Source: a virus
DNA: 51,547 nt
Reading direction: 5' to 3' (one strand)
IMG/VR virus record: IMGVR_UViG_3300044799_000342
Location: 1-51,547 of that record
Part shown: piece by piece, positions 23,402-29,288 of the stretch
Position numbering within the stretch: position 1 is the stretch's first letter
Layout: the number at the start of each line of letters is the position of its first letter
The notes under the pieces: generated by a model
What the model was told of the DNA's origin: nothing
What the model saw: the letters and a program-made list of their open reading frames with translations, nothing else
Databases searched by the model: none
Made by a program: the position numbers and the translations under genes

Positions 23402-25396
23402 TCAGCCCACGAATTCCTGCTTGCCGCCCAGCTTGAGGGCGCCGTACACCGCGCCCGCTACGGCGTCCACCACGTCTTTGCTGCCCCGTTCGGCGTGATC
23501 GACCTTCTTGCCGCGCACCAGGTTGAGGGCCTTGGCTTCGCGCTGCAGCGGTTCGTAGGAGTAAAAGGAAACCTGGTCGGTGTTGATCAATTCCTGCAGC
23601 GTGTCGTGGCCCAGGGTGTCGCGGTCAAGGCTGAACTGCCCCACGCGGTAGCCGTCATGGCGAAACTGCTGCAGGCTATCGAGCGATTGCCAGCCGTCGT
23701 ACGTCACGCGCCCGCCCTTCACGTTGAAGTTGCGATCCTGCCAGTCGCGGATCAGTTGGCGCACGTACTCAAAGCTGATCTCGCCCTTCTCCTCGCGCCG
23801 CGCCGGTGGCCTGATCTGCAGGGCCGCGTCCAACACGATCTTGCGGGCCTTGGGGTTCGGTTCGCCGTTCACCTGGGCGTGGTAGGGGCAGCCAGGCACC
23901 GGCTTGTGCGCCATGGCCAGGCCACAGGCGTCGCGGGTAAGGCCCAGGTCGACGTGCACAAACCGCTTGCTGGGGCAGCAGGGCTTGAACCACGGTTCCA
24001 ACTGCATGGCCGCGTTGTAGGGGTGCCGGCGCTCGGGGTCGGGTTGGCGATCCCAACGGGCGGGATCGGGATAGTAGGCTTCGCGGGCGGTGGGTGGGCG
24101 GGCGCCGAAATCGCGCCAGAAGGCGCGCGGGTTGCTGTCGCCGTCGAACATCTCCCATAGTTGATCCTGGGTGAAGTTCTTGTTGGCTTCCCAGGTGGCC
24201 AGTTGCAACCCGAACATGCGCGGGTGGGCCTGTCGGCCCTCGGCGTCGACCTTCAACGCGTCTTCCAGCAGGCGCATGGCCTTGTCGCGTTCCCATTCGG
24301 GACTGGACAGCACCAGCACGCGGCCGGCGTCCTTGAAGGTAGCCGTGGTGGCGCTCATCTGGTCGTACACCGTGTCGGCGTTGTCGCGGCCCTCGGTATC
24401 CTTGAACCGCGCCAGTTCGTCGAGGATCACCATGAAACTGGTGGCGCCCACCTGGCTGGTGGCCTTGCTGTGGCCGCAACGGATAACGATGTTCTTCGGC
24501 AGCCTGATTTCCAAACCGCTGATCTGTGCCTGGGGGCGCAGTTGGGCAAACCATTCGCCGCCGGTATCGAGGCGATCCTTGATGTGCTTGAACACGTTGT
24601 TGCGGGCCTGGCGCTCGCTGGGGGCCAGGTTGACGATCTGAATCTCCTGGTTGGGTGCTAGACCGTAGTATGCCTGAGGGTCGGCCAGGGCGAGTAGTTG
24701 ATAGACCGCATACCACACCACCACGCTGCCGATCACGCCCTTTCCGCTGCGCATGCCGCACACCAGGATCAGCGTGCGGTAGTCGTTGGTGGGGTTCATG
24801 AATTCCACCAGCACGCTTTCCTGCATCGGGAAGGTGCGCCTGATGTTGCCCAGGCCGCAGTAGGCGGGATCGCTGGCGAAGGTAAGGGCGTCGACCTGGC
24901 CGCCCAGGCCGGCGCTGGTGGCCGGCCCACCTGGTGTCAGCAGGCCGGCGATCTCGGGCTGGCCGCCGTCGATCATGGCCTGCTGCATATTGACGAAGAA
25001 GGGCGGCGAATCAACCCGCACGCCCAGGGCGCGCGCTATGTCGTCGGTGGCGTCGCTTGCAATCATCAGGCCCCGCATGCGGGCCTGGGCGGTGAGGCCG
25101 GCGTTCTGGTGGTCGATCATGGCCAGGCGGGCGATCTCCCGCTTCATGCCGATGTACTGCGACAGCACCGGCAGGCCCAGCACGGCGCGCACCTCAGCCT
25201 GGTCGTGCTTATGGATTTCCACTAGGTCGTCTTGAATGAGTTTGTAGGGGGCTTGCTGGCCGGCGAGCAGCGTGGGTAGTTCTGTGAGCAACCGTTCAAG
25301 GATGCCAGCGGGCGTGTAACCCATGAGGTCAAGCTGGCGCACGTGCCGGCGGCGCTCAGCGATGTCTTCGGCGGATTTGCGGACGTAGGACGCCAT
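23402..25396 (-). CDS. terL: terminase large subunit with long N-terminal domain
   Basis: 664 residues. ATPase: Walker A CGMRSGKG at 213-220 and Walker B FMVILDE at 321-327, followed by the coupling region TATFKDAGRVLVLSSP. Nuclease: first acidic strand FVHVDLGLTRDACGLAMA near 479-496, last acidic site in SKDVVDAVAGAVYG near the end. Walker A normally falls near residue 60-80 in TerL; here about 140 extra residues precede it, including a helix-turn-helix-like run (RQLDLMGYTPAGILERLL), and no separate TerS gene was found. The ATG has no ribosome binding site; TAAAAT lies eight bases upstream. Confidence 0.88.
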   Translation of the reverse strand: MASYVRKSAEDIAERRRHVRQLDLMGYTPAGILERLLTELPTLLAGQQAPYKLIQDDLVEIHKHDQAEVRAVLGLPVLSQYIGMKREIARLAMIDHQNAGLTAQARMRGLMIASDATDDIARALGVRVDSPPFFVNMQQAMIDGGQPEIAGLLTPGGPATSAGLGGQVDALTFASDPAYCGLGNIRRTFPMQESVLVEFMNPTNDYRTLILVCGMRSGKGVIGSVVVWYAVYQLLALADPQAYYGLAPNQEIQIVNLAPSERQARNNVFKHIKDRLDTGGEWFAQLRPQAQISGLEIRLPKNIVIRCGHSKATSQVGATSFMVILDELARFKDTEGRDNADTVYDQMSATTATFKDAGRVLVLSSPEWERDKAMRLLEDALKVDAEGRQAHPRMFGLQLATWEANKNFTQDQLWEMFDGDSNPRAFWRDFGARPPTAREAYYPDPARWDRQPDPERRHPYNAAMQLEPWFKPCCPSKRFVHVDLGLTRDACGLAMAHKPVPGCPYHAQVNGEPNPKARKIVLDAALQIRPPARREEKGEISFEYVRQLIRDWQDRNFNVKGGRVTYDGWQSLDSLQQFRHDGYRVGQFSLDRDTLGHDTLQELINTDQVSFYSYEPLQREAKALNLVRGKKVDHAERGSKDVVDAVAGAVYGALKLGGKQEFVG

Positions 25397-25612
25397 CGGG
25401 CAGTATTTTACACCATCCAGAGCCTCAGGCTACAGCCGGCGAACGTGTGCTGCATTTTGCACCACAGTCGGCCTTCCGCCGCGCCCTTGTGGTGCAAAAT
25501 GCAGCAGGCGAAGAACTTGCTAAAGCTAGCCGCAGTGGATTTCGAAGGTTTTCTTAGGCATCAGGATGTCCGGCCAGCGCGGCGTTCGCGGGATTGGAGA
25601 TAGGCGAGATAT
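25397..25612. other. 216-base intergenic region before terL
   Basis: Contains the 19-bp inverted repeat, a TAAAAT box at 25405-25410 (minus) eight bases from the terL ATG, and the end of a short minus-strand frame (25561-25647). No convincing intact gene. Confidence 0.6.
25448..25506. repeat. perfect 19-bp inverted repeat upstream of terL
   Basis: Arms 25448-25466 (TGCTGCATTTTGCACCACA) and 25488-25506 (its exact reverse complement), separated by 21 bases. It sits between the cytidylyltransferase gene and terL. No T-run follows on the minus strand, so an ordinary intrinsic terminator is unlikely; a terminase recognition site, operator or structured leader are alternatives. Confidence 0.85.
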
Positions 25613-25647
25613 TCAGCACTGTGCCATGCGCCCATTCTTTCGATCAC
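25561..25647 (-). other. short protein-like frame after the cytidylyltransferase
   Basis: A 28-codon GTG frame reading VIERMGAWHSAEYLAYLQSR and then a basic tail. It overlaps the end of the cytidylyltransferase in another frame. The sequence is natural-looking but the start has no ribosome binding site. It could be the remnant C-terminus of a lost gene. Confidence 0.3.
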
Positions 25648-26104
25648 CCGTTCTGGCCTGCCCCGTGGACGACCAGGGGCCGTGTCGTTCCAGGGCCATC
25701 ACGAAAATGTGCAGCCGCTCGGCTTCGGCCCGTTCCGGCACCGCCTCGTCGGCGCGGCAGAAATAGCGGTCGGGCCTGATCCGCTGCATCACGTCGCAAA
25801 GCGAATCCGCTGTGTCAAGGCCGACAATGCGCCACACGGCCCGGAGGCCCCCGAGAATGGAACACCGATCAGGCCAGGGCAAAAACGGCCGCCCTTCGCC
25901 TTTAAGGGTCGCGACACGGGCATCGCTATCGACTCCCACCACCAACAGGTCGCAGAGTGACGCCGCTTCCTCAAGCATGGCCACGTGGCCAGGGTGCAAG
26001 AGGTCGTAGCAGCCGTTCGTGATCCCGATAGTGGGGCGAGGCTTATCCGTGCGCCGCCGCACCACGTCCTGGGCCAGTTCCGCCAGGCTAACCGGCTGCT
26101 GCAC
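25613..26104 (-). CDS. HldE-C-like cytidylyltransferase (ADP-heptose synthesis)
   Basis: 163 residues from a GTG at 26104 with GGAGG six bases upstream. IGITNGCYDLLHPGHVAML is the cytidylyltransferase HxGH motif in the form seen in HldE/RfaE ('TNGCFDiLHaGHv'). It continues VVGVDSDARVATLKGEGRP, DRCSILGGLRAV and IRPDRYF, also RfaE-like. The known reaction joins ATP and heptose-1-phosphate to ADP-heptose. The GTG lies inside the end of the upstream PfkB kinase gene, so the two are coupled and resemble a split HldE. Substrate not proven by sequence; glycerol-3-phosphate or another sugar phosphate is possible. Confidence 0.78.
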   Translation of the reverse strand: MQQPVSLAELAQDVVRRRTDKPRPTIGITNGCYDLLHPGHVAMLEEAASLCDLLVVGVDSDARVATLKGEGRPFLPWPDRCSILGGLRAVWRIVGLDTADSLCDVMQRIRPDRYFCRADEAVPERAEAERLHIFVMALERHGPWSSTGQARTGDRKNGRMAQC

Positions 26105-26927
26105 AGATTTCCTCCCAACTGACGACGGCACCGAATTCCGGTTTGCGGATGCGCAGACCAGCCGCCACGGCGGCCAGGTGCAGCGCATCCTGCCGGTTCA
26201 ACTTGGCAGCACCCAGGGCAGCGGCCACATAACTGGACAGGAACACGTCGCCAGCGCCGCTGGTGTTGAGGATCGGCCGGTTGTCCAACAGGGCCGGCAC
26301 CCGCAACACGCCACCATCGGCCACCAGTATAGCGCCGGCAGGGCCGCGCGTTATCAGCAGGCGCGTGCCGTCAAGGCCCAGGCCCGCCTGTAGAGCGAAC
26401 AGTTCCGCGTCACTGGGTTCGGGCAGCAGATTAAGGCCCAGGTCGATCCCGCTCACCTTCACCACGTCGAAACCATCCCAACCGGTGGCGGGGATCACGC
26501 GGCTGTCGCCCACCAGCCGGCAGCCAAGGCCGCGCAGGTAGGCCATCAGGTCGGCGTCGGGCGGTTGGCCCTGGTAGTCCACGAATACGGCGGCGGCGAA
26601 GCTATAGGTGCCGGCGGGCGGGCAGTTGCCGGTGGCACGCTGCGGCCAGGCATCGTCTACGCGGAATACCTGGTGCCCCTCGTGGGCCACGTAGCGCGTC
26701 TTCGAAATCTCGGCCAGGGGCCGCAGATCGTTGGGCACGCCCAGGGCGTGCAGTTGGTTGGCGACGTAGGCGGCGCAGCCTGGGGATTGCCGGCCGTCGG
26801 TAGAAACAAAAACCGGCAGGGGCGCTTCCCGCGAAAGGCGGGCGGCCTCTGCCGGTATGGTCACGTCATCGCACACGTCGCCGATAACGAGGACTGTTCC
26901 GCAACCCTCCCAGGGTGGCGGCTTCAT
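26088..26927 (-). CDS. PfkB-family sugar kinase, HldE-N-like
   Basis: 279 residues from the ATG at 26927, which overlaps the XRE stop (ATGA). PfkB/ribokinase features: N-terminal VLVIGDVCDDVTI, substrate-side SPGCAAYVANQLHALGV, and the C-terminal ATP/catalytic signature NTSGAGDVFLSSYVAAAL with the base Asp at 227. HldE kinases begin 'VlVvGDvmlD.y' and have 'GGAaNvA..l..LG', both approximated here. Shorter than the usual 310-320 residues. The predicted job is phosphorylating heptose-7-phosphate to the bisphosphate; no phosphatase (GmhB) or isomerase (GmhA) was found, so the host would supply these. Confidence 0.78.
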   Translation of the reverse strand: MKPPPWEGCGTVLVIGDVCDDVTIPAEAARLSREAPLPVFVSTDGRQSPGCAAYVANQLHALGVPNDLRPLAEISKTRYVAHEGHQVFRVDDAWPQRATGNCPPAGTYSFAAAVFVDYQGQPPDADLMAYLRGLGCRLVGDSRVIPATGWDGFDVVKVSGIDLGLNLLPEPSDAELFALQAGLGLDGTRLLITRGPAGAILVADGGVLRVPALLDNRPILNTSGAGDVFLSSYVAAALGAAKLNRQDALHLAAVAAGLRIRKPEFGAVVSWEEICAAAG

Positions 26928-27157
26928 GCAGCCTTGCCCTTTTCCCTGCGCCGCCCATCGCGCTGCCTGTAGCGGTGCGCCAGGCCCAGCAGGGCCAGGC
27001 CCAGCATTTCGGGGTGCTGGATCGGCTGCAGGCCGTTTTCCCAGCGGCTCATGGTATTGGGGCCAAGGCCCAGGTCGGCCGATATGGCAGCCTGGCTCTT
27101 GCCCCAGCGCTGGCGGAAGTCGCACAGCATTTCGGGGGTCGCCACAGCTCGTTTCAT
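26924..27157 (-). CDS. XRE-family helix-turn-helix repressor
   Basis: 77 residues from the ATG at 27157 (GGAGG six bases upstream). ATPEMLCDFRQRWGKSQAAI, then SADLGLGPNTMSRWENG is a complete XRE HTH with the recognition helix NTMSRWE. The rest is a short helical, basic tail, so it is close to a minimal DNA-binding domain. Its promoter (27178-27206) has a spacer palindrome whose CCGTGGCGG core equals the core of the early operators, which makes this the best candidate for the regulator of those promoters and of itself. Confidence 0.85.
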   Translation of the reverse strand: MKRAVATPEMLCDFRQRWGKSQAAISADLGLGPNTMSRWENGLQPIQHPEMLGLALLGLAHRYRQRDGRRREKGKAA

Positions 27158-27177
27158 GCCCACCCTCCTGACGCCCC

Positions 27178-27206
27178 ATTATGCCGCCACGGCCAGGTGG
27201 CGTCAA
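27178..27206 (-). promoter_or_regulatory. promoter of XRE repressor with operator core
   Basis: On the minus strand TTGACG (27206-27201), 17 bases, CATAAT (27183-27178). The spacer has the inverted repeat CGCCAC-CTGGCC-GTGGCG and contains CCGTGGCGG, the core of the operators at 28237 and elsewhere. Confidence 0.7.
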
Positions 27207-27508
27207 GCGGGCTGGGCCGGCCCCACCATGAAGTCGGGCAGGGGCCTATGCTGGCCGCGTGCGGCGGCCAGGCCAACGTGCCACCATTGGCCCTCGTCGT
27301 ACTGCAGGCGCCCGCCGCACACTGTGCATTGTCGGCCGCTGCCGGCCAGGGCGTCGCGCCGGCGCCCCTGCGCTAGTACGTCCTCCATCCGTTCGTCTAG
27401 CATTTCCTGCCGGCCCACCGCCTTGCCGTAGGTGAACCATATCCACGAGATGATGGCCACCACGACCAGCAGGCCGATCAGTGCGATCCCGTCGAATCCG
27501 TTAAGCAT
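27203..27508 (-). CDS. membrane-anchored zinc-binding protein
   Basis: 101 residues from the ATG at 27508 (AAAAGGAGTACCGCA upstream). One transmembrane helix (IALIGLLVVVAIISWIWFTY, residues about 8-27), then a helical segment and a CTVCGG zinc-binding pair near residue 60. Predicted to sit in the inner membrane with a cytoplasmic tail. No family recognised. Its start region overlaps the upstream zinc protein gene by 31 bases. Confidence 0.6.
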   Translation of the reverse strand: MLNGFDGIALIGLLVVVAIISWIWFTYGKAVGRQEMLDERMEDVLAQGRRRDALAGSGRQCTVCGGRLQYDEGQWWHVGLAAARGQHRPLPDFMVGPAQPA

Positions 27509-27741
27509 TGCGGTACTCCTTTTCGCTTTATCTGCACCTTCCAAACGCCGATCCTGCGCCTGCATTGCATGCAGGTCACTTCCGATAGCCGGCCTCCTTC
27601 GATCAACCAGGCGTCGCGACGCCGGTGGCTGTGGCCGCAGAGCGTCTTGAAGGCACCGGTCGAATCACAACTGATCGGCAGGTGCCACACCTTGCCGCCG
27701 CGCAGCAAAACTATCGGCACGGTGGGGTTACCTTTGGCCAT
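27478..27741 (-). CDS. small zinc-finger protein
   Basis: 87 residues from the ATG at 27741 (GGAAAGAGATGCA upstream). WHLPISCDSTGAFKTLCGHSHRRRDAWLI... VTCMQCRRRIG holds a C-x-H and C-x2-C set that may coordinate zinc; the pattern 'h.......lCG........v.vtC..C' is common in small phage proteins. The C-terminus is basic. Likely nucleic-acid or protein binding; unknown target. Confidence 0.6.
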   Translation of the reverse strand: MAKGNPTVPIVLLRGGKVWHLPISCDSTGAFKTLCGHSHRRRDAWLIEGGRLSEVTCMQCRRRIGVWKVQIKRKGVPQCLTDSTGSH

Positions 27742-27970
27742 TGCATCTCTTTCCAGCCACGCGACGGCGCCCCCGCCACAGCCGGCCGTTTGCCCGCGTG
27801 ATGTAGATGTTCCGGTGCCCGTTCTTGAACAAGTCCATCCGCTGAGCGCCGCAGGGGCAGGCGTAGCCCTCGGTCTTGGCGTATAGGTGGCCAATCTGTG
27901 CCACCACGTTGCCAGGATCGCCCTCGGGGTCGATGGGTGCCGCTGGTGCCCAGTTATGCCGGTGGGGCAT
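27728..27970 (-). CDS. small Cys/His hypothetical protein
   Basis: 80 residues from the ATG at 27970. MPHRHNWAPAAPIDPEGDP, later YACPCGAQRMDLFKNG: a His pair at the N-terminus and a CPCG motif may form a single zinc site. Basic C-terminus (LWRGRRRVAGKRCNGQR). Early operon member downstream of the promoter at 28234-28262. Not recognised. Confidence 0.5.
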   Translation of the reverse strand: MPHRHNWAPAAPIDPEGDPGNVVAQIGHLYAKTEGYACPCGAQRMDLFKNGHRNIYITRANGRLWRGRRRVAGKRCNGQR

Positions 27971-28175
27971 ATCGCGTCCGCCCTTCTGCCCGCGCAGCCG
28001 CACCGGCCTTCATGATCAGTGCATAGCACGCCCTGGCCACGACCAGGCGGCCACTGAAGTACAGCGGGAAGTGTCCTCGCCGCAAGACAGGACCAACGGC
28101 GTTGAACAGTTGGCCGCAGGCGGCGTCCGCCATATCGAACGGCGGCAGATCGGCAGGTTCGTGGTTCGCAGTCAA
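27954..28175 (-). CDS. hypothetical protein, first gene of early operon
   Basis: 73 residues from a TTG at 28175 with GGAGG six bases before it. ADLPPFDMADAACGQLFNAV, then GRLVVARACYALIMKAGAAAR; helical with no clear motif. It is the first gene after the operator-bearing promoter at 28234-28262. Confidence 0.5.
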   Translation of the reverse strand: MTANHEPADLPPFDMADAACGQLFNAVGPVLRRGHFPLYFSGRLVVARACYALIMKAGAAARAEGRTRYAPPA

Positions 28176-28233
28176 CTTCGCCCTCCTTCCGGCGCTAACG
28201 CCTGCCCAGGCCCGCGCCTGGGCTCATGGTCAG

Positions 28234-28262
28234 AGTCTAACCGCCACGGTTAGGCTTGTCAA
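28234..28262 (-). promoter_or_regulatory. early promoter with 17-bp operator
   Basis: On the minus strand TTGACA (28262-28257), 17 bases, TAGACT (28239-28234). The operator CTAACCG-CCA-CGGTTAG occupies 28237-28253, a perfect palindrome with 7-base arms between the two boxes, the classic arrangement for repression. Confidence 0.82.
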
Positions 28263-28321
28263 GTCCTGGTCGGCTCTATTTAGGGCCATTCGGGAACTAT
28301 TTTCGCAGGTTGGGGCTTCTA

Positions 28322-28936
28322 TCAGCCCCAACAGGCCCGCCAACCGGCCGAACTTGCGGGGTCGATCTGGCGAATCCAGCACGCGGCGGCCCATCCCTGC
28401 TCGAAAGGATCCCGCCAGTCCGCCCCTAGGCGTGCGCATTTGGGCCAGGTATCGTCGCTGAACTGCAGGAGTCCCTTCTGGCCGGCGTCGCTGATTGTGT
28501 CGGGGTGCCAATGGGATTCGCAAGGGATCACCACATCCAGCAGGCGGGGGAGTAACGCCGCCGGCCCACCGGCGGCGTTATAGCCGGCGGTGAAGGCGGC
28601 GGCAAGGTTGGCCGGCCCCGCAAGCGGCGGGGTTGCCGTTGGGGCCGGCGCGACCGGCGGGGCTATTTCTTCCGTTCGATCTTGTACAGCAATGGACGGG
28701 GTGCCGGATAGTGCGGCAATCCCCGCGCCTGCGCTATCGCGTTGTATTGCGTCCGCTCCAGGGCCTCGGCGGCCCGCGATTGGCGCTCCAGACGCCGCAC
28801 CATGGGCGCTTGAATTCGCAACCGCGACCTGGCTAACCACCACCCGAGCCCCATGATCAACACCGCCAGGACGATTCCGGTCAGAAGGTGATTCATTGGC
28901 ACCTCCCTTAAGGGCAACTAGCGCCAGCGCCACCAT
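28322..28936 (-). CDS. SLT-type lytic transglycosylase domain protein
   Basis: Up to 204 residues. The C-terminal 80 residues are transglycosylase-like: LLDVVIPCESHWHPDTISDA, then GQKGLLQFSDDTWPKCA and PFEQGWAAACWI, with the catalytic Glu in CESHW and the GLLQFS motif. The region before it is Pro/Ala-rich. The start is uncertain. ATG 28936 has GGAGG only one base away, and the first 90 codons lie opposite a better supported overlapping frame (28663-28896). No usual start codon occurs between that frame's stop and the catalytic domain. Confidence 0.65.
   Translation of the reverse strand: MVALALVALKGGANESPSDRNRPGGVDHGARVVVSQVAVANSSAHGAASGAPIAGRRGPGADAIQRDSAGAGIAALSGTPSIAVQDRTEEIAPPVAPAPTATPPLAGPANLAAAFTAGYNAAGGPAALLPRLLDVVIPCESHWHPDTISDAGQKGLLQFSDDTWPKCARLGADWRDPFEQGWAAACWIRQIDPASSAGWRACWG
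28663..28896 (-). CDS. small membrane protein nested with transglycosylase
   Basis: 77 residues from the ATG at 28896 (AAGGGAGGTGCCA upstream). An N-terminal transmembrane helix (LLTGIVLAVLIMGLGWWLA), then a basic and helical tail (RRLERQSRAAEALERTQYN). The layout resembles i-spanin or other lysis accessory proteins. It shares its DNA with the 5' part of the transglycosylase frame. Confidence 0.6.
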   Translation of the reverse strand: MNHLLTGIVLAVLIMGLGWWLARSRLRIQAPMVRRLERQSRAAEALERTQYNAIAQARGLPHYPAPRPLLYKIERKK

Positions 28937-28990
28937 GCCTCCAAGCAGTAGGCGCTGCCGGTGCTGGCCGTCTATTGATCCTCTCTCCTA

Positions 28991-29152
28991 CTATGGGCGT
29001 TCACATCGCCCTCCTTCCGGTGTCGGTCGGGCGGCCGGGTCAAGGTCAAACCCGTCCAGCCCCAGTTCAGCCGCCACGGCGGCCACCAGCGCGGGCGGCG
29101 CGCTCCACTCGGTCTTGCCGCTGGACTGGTTGCCGTTACGATTCTTTCCCAT
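28991..29152 (-). pseudogene. truncated phage Dam-type adenine methyltransferase
   Basis: 53 residues from the ATG at 29152 (AAGGAGG upstream). GNQSSGKTEWSAPPALVAAV, then AAELGLDGFDLDPAA is the N-terminus of phage DNA N6-adenine methyltransferases ('...EW.TP..lf..l...fg.fdlDpAA'). The frame stops 12 codons later, before any catalytic (N/D)PPY motif. A remnant left after deletion, or a small regulatory fragment. Confidence 0.5.
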
Positions 29153-29288
29153 CGATGCCCTCCTCCTTGCCTGAAAGGCCGCCTGAACACCCAGGCTAAC
29201 CATATGTGCATGCGCCGGCGCACCTTACGGTGGCCCGCGATCCTGCCCTTGTTGGTGCCAGCGCGCCGGTTGTGCGCCGTGCCATCGT

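Noticed and set aside
23402-23404. TGA recoding across the genome
   Set aside because: Many genes end in TGA with tight overlaps to the next start, so TGA is a normal stop; only the TerL case has a protein-like continuation.
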